64,000 nt of DNA from Betaproteobacteria bacterium (GTDB lineage Bacteria > Pseudomonadota > Gammaproteobacteria > Burkholderiales > Usitatibacteraceae), in contig JADJSD010000001.1 of NCBI GenBank assembly GCA_016711875.1, forward strand, positions 186,001 through 250,000, read 5' to 3'. Of this stretch, positions 33,767 to 42,543 are shown in pieces (the first letter of the stretch is position 1; each line of letters starts with the position of its first letter). The notes beneath the pieces were generated by a model. It had not been told where the DNA came from and searched no databases. It saw only the letters and a list, made by a program, of their open reading frames with translations. Position numbers and translations under genes: made by a program.

Positions 33767-35317
33767 ATCAGCCAGACTTTCGAAAGTCTCGGGCTTCTGC
33801 CCGAGCTGCTTCGCGCCGTCGCCGAGCACGGTTACACCGAACCCACCCCCATCCAGCAGCAGGCCATCCCCGTCGTGCTCGCGGGCCGCGACCTGCTCGG
33901 GGCCGCCCAGACGGGCACCGGCAAGACGGCCGGGTTCGTGCTGCCGCTCCTGCAACGCCTCGCGCCGATGGCGAGCAAGAGCTTCTCGCCCGCGCTGCAC
34001 CCCGTGCGCTGCCTCATCCTCACGCCCACCCGCGAACTCGCCATCCAGGTCTTCGAGAGCGTGAAGACGTACGGCAAGCACGTCCCGCTCAAGCCCTTCT
34101 GCGTCTACGGGGGCGTCAACATCAACCCGCAGATCCAGGAGATGCGAAAGGGCGTGGAGATCCTCGTCGCCACGCCGGGACGCCTGCTGGACCTCACGGG
34201 CCAGAAGGCCGTCGACCTGCGGCAGGTGTCGATCCTGGTGCTGGACGAAGCCGACCGCATGCTCGACATGGGCTTCATCCCGGACATCAAGCGGATCATC
34301 AACATGATCCCGGGCTCGCGGCAGACGCTGCTCTTCTCGGCCACGTTCTCCGACGAGATCCGCAAGCTCTCCGCGCAGTTCCTGAAGGACCCGGCCACGG
34401 TCGAAGTCGCCCGCCGCAACACGCCGGCCGAGCTGGTCACGCAGTGGGCGCACCTCATCGAATCGAAGAAGAAGCGCGACCTCCTCTCGCACCTGGTGAA
34501 GAGCAACAACTGGGAGCAGGTGCTCGTCTTCTGCAAGACCAAGCACGGCGCCAACCGGCTCGCCTACCAGCTCGAGAAGGACGGCATCAACGCGGCCGCC
34601 ATCCACGGCAACAAGAGCCAGAACGCGCGCATCGAGGCCCTCGAGACCTTCAAGGCCGGCAAGGTGCGCGTCCTCGTGGCGACGGACATCGCGGCCCGCG
34701 GCCTCGACATCGAGGCGCTGCCGCACGTGGTGAACTTCGACCTGCCCACCGTACCGGAGGACTACGTGCACCGCATCGGCCGCACCGGCCGCGCGGGCAT
34801 GGAGGGCGAGGCCATCTCGATCGTGTGCCACGAGGACAAGGGCCTGCTCGCCGCCATCGAGCAGCTCCTCAAGAAGAAGATCGAGATCCGGCCCGTGGTC
34901 GGCTTCACCGGCACCGGCGCGCCGCGTCCCGACGAGCCGCGCGAGGAATCGCGCGAGCGCGGCCGCGGGGGTCGCGGCGAACGCGGCGGCCGATCCGGCC
35001 CGCGCTCCGAGCCCCGCCCGCCTCGCGAACCGCGCGGCGAGGCCTCTCCTGCCCGGGAGCCCCGTGGCGAATCCGCACCGGTCCGGGAACCGCGTGGCGA
35101 AACGGCCCCGGCCCGCGAGCCGCGCCCGGAACCGGCCCGCGCCCGCCCGCCGCGCGAGGAACGCCGCCCGACGCAGTCCTCCGCGCCGGCGATGGATTTC
35201 TCCAAGCCCTACGAACCTTCGGCCGACGCGAAGCCGATCGAGCAGCCCGACGAGCCGGCGACGCGCAAGCGCACGCACGGCGCAGTGCCGGTGCTGTTCC
35301 GCCGCAAGTCTTCCTGA
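33767..35317 (+). CDS. DEAD-box RNA helicase (RhlE-like), apparent ATC start
   Basis: DEAD-box helicase with the Q motif (GYTEPTPIQQQAIP), motif I AQTGTGKT, motif II VLDEADRM, SAT, and motif VI HRIGRTGRAG. The C-terminal extension is Arg/Glu/Pro-rich with about four REPRGE-type ten-residue repeats (about 35024-35143). It unwinds RNA in ribosome assembly or decay. The only position giving the whole Q motif is ATC 33767, five bases after a strong AGGAGAG. No ATG, GTG or TTG is in frame between the stop at 33713 and GTG 33875, and starting there would remove the Q motif. An ATC start, or an ATG changed by an error, is inferred. pepN follows six bases after the stop. Confidence 0.85.
   Translation: MSQTFESLGLLPELLRAVAEHGYTEPTPIQQQAIPVVLAGRDLLGAAQTGTGKTAGFVLPLLQRLAPMASKSFSPALHPVRCLILTPTRELAIQVFESVKTYGKHVPLKPFCVYGGVNINPQIQEMRKGVEILVATPGRLLDLTGQKAVDLRQVSILVLDEADRMLDMGFIPDIKRIINMIPGSRQTLLFSATFSDEIRKLSAQFLKDPATVEVARRNTPAELVTQWAHLIESKKKRDLLSHLVKSNNWEQVLVFCKTKHGANRLAYQLEKDGINAAAIHGNKSQNARIEALETFKAGKVRVLVATDIAARGLDIEALPHVVNFDLPTVPEDYVHRIGRTGRAGMEGEAISIVCHEDKGLLAAIEQLLKKKIEIRPVVGFTGTGAPRPDEPREESRERGRGGRGERGGRSGPRSEPRPPREPRGEASPAREPRGESAPVREPRGETAPAREPRPEPARARPPREERRPTQSSAPAMDFSKPYEPSADAKPIEQPDEPATRKRTHGAVPVLFRRKSS
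35024..35143 (+). repeat. Ten-residue REPRGE-type repeats in the helicase tail
   Basis: About four in-frame copies of a 30-base unit encode variants of REPRGE-x4 in the basic tail of the DEAD-box helicase. Such disordered tails bind RNA and vary in copy number between strains. Confidence 0.5.
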
Positions 35318-35323
35318 GGATCC

Positions 35324-37993
35324 ATGGACCCGAGAGACGCCGCGCCGCAGCTCGTCCGCCGCCAGGACTACACCCCGCCCGCCTACCTCGTCGATGAGGT
35401 CCTGCTCGACGTCGATATCGCGCGGCCCTGGGCGACCATCCGGGCGACTTTGCGAATGCGGCGAAACCCCGCGGGCCCGGGCGGTGCGCTCGTGCTCCAG
35501 GGCGAGCATCTCGAGTTCCTGGGCGCCTCGATCGACGGCCGGGCCCTGGCGGCCGAGGCGATGTGCCTCGACGAGAAGTCGCTCGTCATCGCCGCCGTCC
35601 CCGATGCCTTCACCCTCGAGACGACCGGGCGCCTCGATCCGTGGAAGAACACGCGCCTCGAGGGCTTCTACGCCTCGAAGGACGGCCTGTTCTCGCAGTG
35701 CGAGGCCGAGGGGTTCCGCACGATCACCTGGTTCCCCGACCGCCCGGACGTGATGGCGAAGTACCGGGTGAAACTGCATGCGGTGCGCGAGGAGTTCCCC
35801 CACTTGCTCGCCAACGGCAACCTGGTCGCCGCCGGCGAGGAGGAAGGCGGGCGCCACTGGGCCGAGTGGGAAGACCCCTTCCCGAAGCCGTGCTATCTTT
35901 TCGCGATGGTGGCGGCCAAGCTCGACCGGCTCGAGGACCACTTCGTCACGAAGTCCGGCAAGAAAGCGCTGCTGCAGGTCTACGTGGAGTGCGGCAAGCT
36001 CGACCAGGCCGGCTTCACGATGCAGAGCCTCAAGAGCTCCATGCAATGGGACGAGGAGCGCTTCGGCCTGGAGCTCGACCTGGACCGCTTCATGATCGTC
36101 GCCGTGAGCGACTACAACATGGGCGCGATGGAGAACAAGGGCCTCAACCTCTTCAACACGAAGTACGTGCTGGCCCGCGCCGATACGGCGACCGACGTCG
36201 ACTTCATGATGATCGACCGCGTGGTCGCCCATGAGTACTTCCACAACTGGACGGGCAACCGCGTCACCTGCCGCGACTGGTTCCAGCTCTCGCTCAAGGA
36301 GGGCCTCACGGTCTTCCGCGACCAGGAGTACGGCATGGACGAGTACTCGCGCGCCGTCTCGCGCATCCAGGACGTGCGCGACCTGCGCGAGCGCCAGTTC
36401 CCGGAGGACGCGGGCCCCATGTCGCACCCGGTGCGCCCCGACGCGTATTCGGAGATCAACAACTTCTACACCGCGACCGTGTACGACAAGGGCGCGGAGG
36501 TCGTGCGGATGTACCAGGCCTTCCTCGGGCGCGAGGGCTTCCGCAAGGGCATGGACCTCTACTTCCAGCGCCATGACGGGCAGGCGGTCACCTGCGACGA
36601 TTTCCGCGCGGCCATGGCCGACGCGAACGGCGCGGACCTCGCCCAGTTCGAGCACTGGTACTCGCAGGCGGGCACGCCGGTGCTCGAGACGCGCGGGACG
36701 CACGACGCGAGCGCGAAGACCTATACCCTCGAGATCCGCCAATCGTGCCCGCCCACGCCGGGCCAGCCGGTGAAGCTGCCATTCCACATTCCCGTGGCCG
36801 TGGGCCTGGTCGACACGCAGGGTCATGACCTGCCGCTGCGACTGGCCGGCGAGGACACCGCCTTCGATCGCGCCGACCCGAAGACGGGCGAGATCACGCG
36901 CATCCTGGCGCTGCGCGAGGCCGTGCACACGTTCGTGTTCGAGGATGTGGAGGAAAGGCCCGTGCCCTCGATCCTGCGCGGCTATTCCGCGCCCGTGATC
37001 CTGAAGCACGACTTCAGCGACACCGACCTCACCCATCTCATGGCGTACGACGCCGATCCGTTCAACCGCTGGGAGGCGGGCCAGGTGCTCGCCACGCGCA
37101 TCCTGCTCTCCGGTGTCGAGGCGATCCGCGCCGGTCGGCCCCTGGAGATCCCGGTTGCGTTCGTCGAGGCGATGGGCCGCGTGCTCACCAACGGCTCGCG
37201 CGACCCGGCCTTCGCCGCGGAGTGCCTGAAGCTGCCCGGGGAGCGAGAACTCTCCGAACAGATGGCCGTCGCCGATCCGGACGCGATCCACACCGCCCGG
37301 AAGACCCTCGTGCTCGAGATCGCGAAGCGATACCGCACGCGATTCGAAGGCGCTTTCCGGCATTTCACCGTACCCGGCGCCTATTCGCCCGATGCCCACG
37401 CCGCGGGCCGGCGCGCGCTGCGAAATGCGGCCCTGGGCTACATCATGGCCGTGGACGATTCGACGGCACGCGCCCTCACCTTCCTCGAGTTCCGCCGCGC
37501 CGAGAACATGACCGACGCGATGGCCGCCCTCGAATGCCTCGCGAATTCGGCCGGCGCCGAGCGCGAGCGCGCCCTGTCGATGTTCTACGACAAGTGGAAG
37601 GACGAGGCGCTCGTGGTCGACAAGTGGTTCCGCGTGCAGGCCACGTCCGACCTGCCCGGCGCCATCGGGCGCATCGAGAAGCTCACGGCCCACCCGGCCT
37701 TCGACCTGAAGAACCCCAACCGGGCGCGCTCTCTGCTGCACGCGTTCGCAACCGACAATCCCTCGCACTTCCAGGCGGCGGACGGCTCGGGCTACCGGTT
37801 CGTGGCGGATCACGTGATCGCGCTCGACCGGATCAACCCGCAGGTGGCCTCGCGGCTCGCCCGGTGCTTCGATCGCTGGCGCAAGTTCGACGCGGGTCGC
37901 CAGGGGCTCGCGCGCGCGGCGCTCGAGTCGATAGCGCGAACCGGCGGCCTCTCGTCCGACGTCGCCGAGATCGTGAACCGGGCGCTGGCCTGA
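35324..37993 (+). CDS. pepN: Aminopeptidase N
   Basis: An 889-residue M1 metallopeptidase, close to the usual 870. GAMEN (substrate-binding) is at about 267-271. The zinc motif HEYFHNW starts at H303, and the third ligand Glu lies in LSLKEGLTVF. The C-terminal helical domain is complete. It removes N-terminal residues from peptides in the cytoplasm. It starts six bases after the helicase stop and is probably translated from the same message. Confidence 0.95.
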   Translation: MDPRDAAPQLVRRQDYTPPAYLVDEVLLDVDIARPWATIRATLRMRRNPAGPGGALVLQGEHLEFLGASIDGRALAAEAMCLDEKSLVIAAVPDAFTLETTGRLDPWKNTRLEGFYASKDGLFSQCEAEGFRTITWFPDRPDVMAKYRVKLHAVREEFPHLLANGNLVAAGEEEGGRHWAEWEDPFPKPCYLFAMVAAKLDRLEDHFVTKSGKKALLQVYVECGKLDQAGFTMQSLKSSMQWDEERFGLELDLDRFMIVAVSDYNMGAMENKGLNLFNTKYVLARADTATDVDFMMIDRVVAHEYFHNWTGNRVTCRDWFQLSLKEGLTVFRDQEYGMDEYSRAVSRIQDVRDLRERQFPEDAGPMSHPVRPDAYSEINNFYTATVYDKGAEVVRMYQAFLGREGFRKGMDLYFQRHDGQAVTCDDFRAAMADANGADLAQFEHWYSQAGTPVLETRGTHDASAKTYTLEIRQSCPPTPGQPVKLPFHIPVAVGLVDTQGHDLPLRLAGEDTAFDRADPKTGEITRILALREAVHTFVFEDVEERPVPSILRGYSAPVILKHDFSDTDLTHLMAYDADPFNRWEAGQVLATRILLSGVEAIRAGRPLEIPVAFVEAMGRVLTNGSRDPAFAAECLKLPGERELSEQMAVADPDAIHTARKTLVLEIAKRYRTRFEGAFRHFTVPGAYSPDAHAAGRRALRNAALGYIMAVDDSTARALTFLEFRRAENMTDAMAALECLANSAGAERERALSMFYDKWKDEALVVDKWFRVQATSDLPGAIGRIEKLTAHPAFDLKNPNRARSLLHAFATDNPSHFQAADGSGYRFVADHVIALDRINPQVASRLARCFDRWRKFDAGRQGLARAALESIARTGGLSSDVAEIVNRALA

Positions 37994-37997
37994 AGGC

Positions 37998-39137
37998 TCA
38001 GCGCATCGTGCTTTCGGGGCCGTTGCCGGCCTCGGGCAGCGGCGGCCGCCAACCCTGCGCGAGCGACCGTCCGGTCTCCTCGAAGAGGCGCGAGGGCGTC
38101 CAAGGCGAGAACAGGCGCCACCGCTCGAACCCGACGCGCGCCTTGAACGCGCGGCCCAGGACCTTCTGCGCCGCCATCGCCCCCACGTACCACGCGCGGC
38201 GGGCAGGCCCGGCCCGCGCGTGCCGGCGCGCCTGCGCGGGCAGGATCTCGCGGTCGAAGAGCTCCAGCCACCTCCCGCGGATCGCCTCGATATCGAATTC
38301 GCGCGCATGCGCCCGCCCATTCGCGATCATCGACTGGTAGAGAGCGGCGGAGGCCTTCAGCCGGTCGATGGCGGCGAGAACATCCCCCGGTGAGGTGATC
38401 TCGACGAAATCGAGCGGCGAGCGCCGTACCTCGAGATAGGCCGGTTCGGCCGTCGCCAGGACCGGGACACCCGCGAGCCACGCGTTGTAGATCTTGGTCG
38501 CGGGCTTGGTGGCCAGCATCGCGGGCGAATCGTCGCGAACCGCGAGAACGAGGTCCGTGCCTCGGTAGTCGCCCCAGCCTGTCCCGATCGAATCGAACCG
38601 GATCCCGCGCGCCGTCAGGGCGGCGAGGAACCGCGGCTCCGCGAGCCAGGCCGGCAGGCGATCCGGTCGGCCGTGATAGGTGAGTCGAGCAATGCGATGG
38701 CCGCGCTGCGGATCGCGCGGGCGGAGGCCGGGTTGCGGCCAGAGCGGCAGGAATCGCTCGCCCCCCCGCAGGTGCGTGCCGTTCTGGGCAATGGCGAGGT
38801 CGCAGGCGAGCACCGGCGCCCGGTCGGCGCGGACCACCACCAGGAAGGCGCCCGAGCGCTCGACACGGCAATCGTTGGCATCGTCGCGATGCACGAGCGC
38901 GATGCCGGAGGAGGGCACGCGGGAAGCGACGCTCACGCGGCAACCGCGTCGCTCGAGACCCTCGCGCAACCGCAGGTACCCTTGCGCGATCCAGGAGTTG
39001 CGCCCGCCCTGGAAGCGCGAGGGCTCGCGTTCGATATCCGACTCGGCGAGCCGCTCGATATCGGGCCAGTCCCGCTCGAGATGGCCGAGGACGAAAGTGA
39101 CGACGGATGCGGGAACGGGCGCGGTGAGAGTCGGCAT
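37998..39137 (-). CDS. Glycosyltransferase-like protein (GT-B fold)
   Basis: A 379-residue protein. The clearest feature is the late block PATKIYNAWLAGVPVLATAEPAY, with VEITSPGDVLAAIDRL after it, typical of the nucleotide-sugar-binding half of GT-B glycosyltransferases. The first half (for example RNSWIAQGYLRLREGLERRG) is weakly conserved. No membrane helix is apparent. The acceptor and sugar are unknown. It is convergent with pepN, five bases apart, and upstream lies a 158-base gap before the small-protein gene. Confidence 0.55.
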   Translation of the reverse strand: MPTLTAPVPASVVTFVLGHLERDWPDIERLAESDIEREPSRFQGGRNSWIAQGYLRLREGLERRGCRVSVASRVPSSGIALVHRDDANDCRVERSGAFLVVVRADRAPVLACDLAIAQNGTHLRGGERFLPLWPQPGLRPRDPQRGHRIARLTYHGRPDRLPAWLAEPRFLAALTARGIRFDSIGTGWGDYRGTDLVLAVRDDSPAMLATKPATKIYNAWLAGVPVLATAEPAYLEVRRSPLDFVEITSPGDVLAAIDRLKASAALYQSMIANGRAHAREFDIEAIRGRWLELFDREILPAQARRHARAGPARRAWYVGAMAAQKVLGRAFKARVGFERWRLFSPWTPSRLFEETGRSLAQGWRPPLPEAGNGPESTMR

Positions 39138-39239
39138 GTCGATATGACTTGCAAACTACGCGCCCGATTCCGCAATTCCATTGCCGACGCCGGAAATGAT
39201 GTAACCAACGGTAATCGCGTCGGCGAAAATCGTCGCCTT

Positions 39240-39266
39240 GAAACGACGAAGGCCGCTTGCGCGGCC
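39240..39266 (-). terminator. Rho-independent terminator of the 42-aa gene
   Basis: GGCCGC-TTGC-GCGGCC hairpin at 39251-39266. On the minus strand it is followed by TTCGTCGTTT, a T-rich run. It lies 31 bases beyond the stop codon. Confidence 0.55.
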
Positions 39267-39296
39267 TCCTGTCGGGTGCTGCAGGCCTTGGGGGCC

Positions 39297-39425
39297 TCAG
39301 TTCTTCTTGATCTGCTCCAGCACCTTGAAGGTGCTCTTGGAGGCGCCGTTGAAAAGGCGCTTGAACGCCTTCGGCAAGCAGCGGCGCTCGAGGGTGTTGC
39401 GGCGGGTGCGTTTGCGTTCGGCCAT
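39297..39425 (-). CDS. Small basic protein, 42 aa, unknown
   Basis: Encodes a 42-residue strongly basic protein starting MAERKRTRRNTLERRCLP and ending VLEQIKKN, with a central KAFKRLFNGASKSTFK. ATG 39425 is preceded by AGGAG eight bases upstream, and by a perfect TATAAT (39453-39458 on the minus strand). A hairpin terminator follows the stop. The promoter, ribosome site and terminator make a real single-gene unit rather than a chance frame. I do not recognise a family. The charge suggests binding RNA, DNA or ribosomes; this is a guess from composition. Confidence 0.65.
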   Translation of the reverse strand: MAERKRTRRNTLERRCLPKAFKRLFNGASKSTFKVLEQIKKN

Positions 39426-39452
39426 TTGCGGCTCCTGGAGGCGAAACGATCG

Positions 39453-39458
39453 ATTATA
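39453..39458 (-). promoter_or_regulatory. -10 element of the 42-aa gene
   Basis: Perfect TATAAT on the minus strand, 27 bases before the ATG at 39425; the predicted leader is about 20 bases. The -35 region is poor. Confidence 0.5.
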
Positions 39459-39498
39459 CCGGAGCCGGGACTCGCCCGCACCGGTGCCGGATGGCGGG

Positions 39499-41613
39499 CT
39501 AGAGGTTGCGAACCAGTCCGTCGATCAGTTCCGCCGGAATGCGCTTGCCGTCCGGCGAGACGGACTCGCCGCGGGCCCGGGACATGCCGTTCTCGAAGAT
39601 GCCTTCGAAACGCGATCCGTCCGGAAACCAGAAGGTGCCCTTGCCCTTGAGGACTCCGTCGGAGAATTCACCTTCGTACTTGGCGCCATTGGTGTAGAAG
39701 TACGAGCCGATGCCCGAGAGACTGCCGTCCTTGAGATCGCCCTCGTAGCGATCGCCCGTGGCGAAGTGGTAGACGCCCTTGCCCTGCGGACGCCCGTTCT
39801 CGAAGGTGCCCTCGATGCGATCGCCGGACTTGATGAAGTACCGGCCCTTGCCCTGCAGCCTGCCCGCGGCCATCTCGCCTTCATAGCGGTCCCCGCTCGT
39901 GAAGCGGTAGATGCCGATGCCGGTGGCCTTGCCGTCGACGAAAGTGCACTCGATGCGATCGCCGGCCTTCGTGACATAGATGCCGCGTCCGCTGATGACG
40001 CCGGCCTTCACCTCGCCGTCGTAGGAGTCGCCGTTGCCGAACTGGTAGCGCCCCTTGCCGTTCGGCTTGTCCGCGGCGAACTCGCCTTCGTAGCGGTCGC
40101 CGTTCTCCCACTGGTAGGTGCCCTGGCCGTGCATCGCGCCGTCCCGGTATTCGCCTTCGTACTTGAAGGTCTTGGTCTTGTACGTGCCCTTGCCGTGCAG
40201 CTGGATACCGCGCATGGCCCCGGTGTAAACGGAACCGTCGCCGAAATCGACTTCCCGGATGCCTGGCGCGATCTCCCGGCCCGGCTGCTCGTCCTTCGCC
40301 CGAGCCGGCGCGAGCACCGGCGAGTCGGAAGGACCGGCGGCAGGGGCCGCTTCGGAAGGCGTCGGGCGCGGTCGGGCGGCGGGAGGGGCGCTGGACGCCG
40401 CCGCAGCCACCTTGGCCGGCTGTTCCGCCGGGCGGGGGGCGGGCTCCTCCGCAGCGGGCTTCGGAACCGGTGCGGGCGGCTGCGCTGCCGATGGCGCGGC
40501 GGCAACGGCCACCGAAGGGGGCACCACCGGTTTCGTGACCGCCGCCGGCGGGGACGTGGCCGGGGGCGAACCGGATACGGCCGGCCCGGGCGTCGTGGCA
40601 GGAGCTGCGGCAGGCGCCTGCGTCGACGCGGCCACGTTGGCTGCCGGAACTCGGGCACGCCCCGTCACCGCATCGAGCCGGTTGCGGGCGAGCGGCGCGA
40701 ATGTGCCGGCCGGATATTTGTCGAGATAGGCCTGGAGATCATCGGGGCGGGTGGATTCCTGCACGCTCTTCCAGAAGAGCAGTTCCATCTGCGCGGAGGT
40801 TTCGGCCGAAGGGCCGCTCGCCGTCGCGCCCGGACCCGCGGCGCCGCGGCCCGATGGATTGAAGGTGAATTCGCCCTTGATGGACGACAGCTCCCACGGC
40901 GTCTGGGTGCGCCGGGTCTCTCGCTCCACGCCTTCACGCACTTTCCGGAAGAGCACCTCGACCGGCATGTCGGGGATCTTGATGTTCTGCAGGATGTGGC
41001 TCGTGTAAGTGCCGTTGCGGTTGTAGCCGTCCTGCGCCGTCGCGCCGGGCGCCGTCGCGTACGCGATGAGCGAGCCCGAAGGTCCGCTCATCTGCGCCAG
41101 GCCCGTGGCCGACACACGGAAAGTGTCGCGGAACGGGTTGTCCCGGCAAGCGTCGAGAATCACGAAGTTGAAACGCGTCTTCGCGCGCTCCATCCGGTCG
41201 AACACCTGCGATATGTCGATGGAGAAGAACGTGACGTCGTCCTCCGAACCCATGACGGCGTCGATCGGGATGAGGTAGTTGCGGTCCTTGAACTGCATCG
41301 CGTGGCCGGCGTAGAAGAAAAGCGCCGCGTCGGCGCCTTCGACGGCCTTGCCGAACTCCTGGATGGCCGCGAACATCTCGACTCGCGTCACGTTCTCCTT
41401 GACGATCGTCTTGAACCCGAGCTCCCGAAGCGTGGCGCTGAGGTCGCGCACGTCGTTGATCGAGTTGCGAAGCGGCGAGCTCGGATACTGGATGTTGCCG
41501 ATGAGCAGGGCCACACGGCCGTTCGCCTGGGCGAAGGTCGCGGTGGCAAGCAGCCAGGCGGCCGCAAGGGCGGACAGCAAGCGCATGAGGGTCGAGGATG
41601 CCCTGGTCGTCAT
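39499..41613 (-). CDS. Secreted caspase-fold (C14) protein with ten MORN repeats
   Basis: A 704-residue protein. A signal peptide is followed by a caspase domain: the catalytic dyad is H104 (YAGHAMQ) and C156 (LDACRDNP). A helical TPR-like piece (about 272-318) and an Ala/Pro-rich linker (about 320-450) follow, then ten 23-residue MORN repeats (about 463-690, for example YEGEFSDGVLKGKGT). Family C14 peptidases cut after Arg/Lys or Asp. The export signal suggests periplasmic or membrane work. ATG 41613 is used; ATG 41586 gives a tidier signal peptide. It is the last gene of the cyclase-FecR-FecR-caspase run. Confidence 0.88.
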   Translation of the reverse strand: MTTRASSTLMRLLSALAAAWLLATATFAQANGRVALLIGNIQYPSSPLRNSINDVRDLSATLRELGFKTIVKENVTRVEMFAAIQEFGKAVEGADAALFFYAGHAMQFKDRNYLIPIDAVMGSEDDVTFFSIDISQVFDRMERAKTRFNFVILDACRDNPFRDTFRVSATGLAQMSGPSGSLIAYATAPGATAQDGYNRNGTYTSHILQNIKIPDMPVEVLFRKVREGVERETRRTQTPWELSSIKGEFTFNPSGRGAAGPGATASGPSAETSAQMELLFWKSVQESTRPDDLQAYLDKYPAGTFAPLARNRLDAVTGRARVPAANVAASTQAPAAAPATTPGPAVSGSPPATSPPAAVTKPVVPPSVAVAAAPSAAQPPAPVPKPAAEEPAPRPAEQPAKVAAAASSAPPAARPRPTPSEAAPAAGPSDSPVLAPARAKDEQPGREIAPGIREVDFGDGSVYTGAMRGIQLHGKGTYKTKTFKYEGEYRDGAMHGQGTYQWENGDRYEGEFAADKPNGKGRYQFGNGDSYDGEVKAGVISGRGIYVTKAGDRIECTFVDGKATGIGIYRFTSGDRYEGEMAAGRLQGKGRYFIKSGDRIEGTFENGRPQGKGVYHFATGDRYEGDLKDGSLSGIGSYFYTNGAKYEGEFSDGVLKGKGTFWFPDGSRFEGIFENGMSRARGESVSPDGKRIPAELIDGLVRNL
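39544..40227 (-). repeat. MORN repeat array in the caspase-fold gene
   Basis: Ten tandem units of 23 codons, typically starting Y/I-E-G and ending in GD/GS plus a basic residue. They form a beta hairpin ladder in MORN proteins and often bind membranes or lipids. Confidence 0.75.
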
Positions 41614-41703
41614 CGGTATCAGGCAAGAGGGTCGGTGTGCGCCGGCCCGAGCGGGAATTATCGCTCAACCGGCGGCCCGGTGGGGCCGCGGGCGCCTCCG
41701 GAC

Positions 41704-42543
41704 CTAGGGACGGGCGAGCCCCGGCAGTTCTGGAATGTCGGGCCGCTCCGCTGCCAGCTGGCCCCAGACTTCGCGGGCATCCGGCGCCGCCCCGATTCCC
41801 TGGAGCACGAGGGCGAGCTGCACCCGGTCGCTGAACGACCTGGCAGAAGCCCTTGCCTTGTCGGCTTTCTGGACGGCATCGGCGGAAAGCACTTCGAAGC
41901 GGGCGTCGGCCGGCGGGCCTTCCTTGGGAGTGACCGACCACGAATACGACTGTCCCGCGACGAGCTTCACGGGAAGCTTCAGGGTCGTGCCCCTGACCGT
42001 GCCGGCGTGGACCTGCTTGCCGCTCGCGGCCGTGACCACGATTTCATAGGTGGCCGACGGATCACCGCCCCAGCGCAGCGCGGGCTGCAGCTGCGCGATC
42101 GAGCCCGTGGGGAACTGGGGGCCGACGGCACCGGGCTTCGGAACCTGGGCGCTTCGCATGCGCAGGCTCGCGGTGCCGGCCTTGGAAGCCTGCACGATGA
42201 CCATGGCATCGGCGTGCGACGCGAGGCGGCGCTTCGCGGGGGTGGCGCCCGTGGCCGCCGTGACCGAATCCTTCCCGACCACGAACTCGCCGGGCCCCTT
42301 GAGGATGAACTCCTCGCCGCTCACGACGAACATCACGGCCGCCTGGGCACCCGGGCCGAGCTTGAGGCGGGAACCGGGAATGAGCTCGCCCAGAAATGGA
42401 GGCCTGCCGCCGTCGTTGAGGGCGACCTCCCCCTTCACGTCACACACGAAGGCCGTCGGATCCGCGGAGGCGGCCGGGGGAGACGACGCCAGCGCCAACG
42501 CCGCCATGATCACGCGAAGCAGGCTTCGCACGGATTCGTTCAC
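41704..42543 (-). CDS. FecR-like secreted protein, copy 2
   Basis: A 279-residue protein starting at GTG 42543, which overlaps the stop of copy 1 (GTGA). Its export signal begins VNESVRSLLR and runs to PPAASA. A FecR-type beta domain (VCDVKGEVALNDGG, LIPGSRLKLG, FILKGPGEF), a fibronectin-III-like part (LQPALRWGGDPSATYEI) and a helical C-terminal hairpin (RVQLALVLQGIGAA) follow. It resembles copy 1 along its whole length, so it is a tandem duplicate. It is probably a periplasmic scaffold or ligand-binding protein; function unknown. Confidence 0.7.
   Translation of the reverse strand: MNESVRSLLRVIMAALALASSPPAASADPTAFVCDVKGEVALNDGGRPPFLGELIPGSRLKLGPGAQAAVMFVVSGEEFILKGPGEFVVGKDSVTAATGATPAKRRLASHADAMVIVQASKAGTASLRMRSAQVPKPGAVGPQFPTGSIAQLQPALRWGGDPSATYEIVVTAASGKQVHAGTVRGTTLKLPVKLVAGQSYSWSVTPKEGPPADARFEVLSADAVQKADKARASARSFSDRVQLALVLQGIGAAPDAREVWGQLAAERPDIPELPGLARP

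Noticed and set aside
33647..38320. Very long antisense frame opposite the helicase and pepN
   Set aside because: It mirrors two well-recognised genes, lacks any motif and has shadow-type composition.
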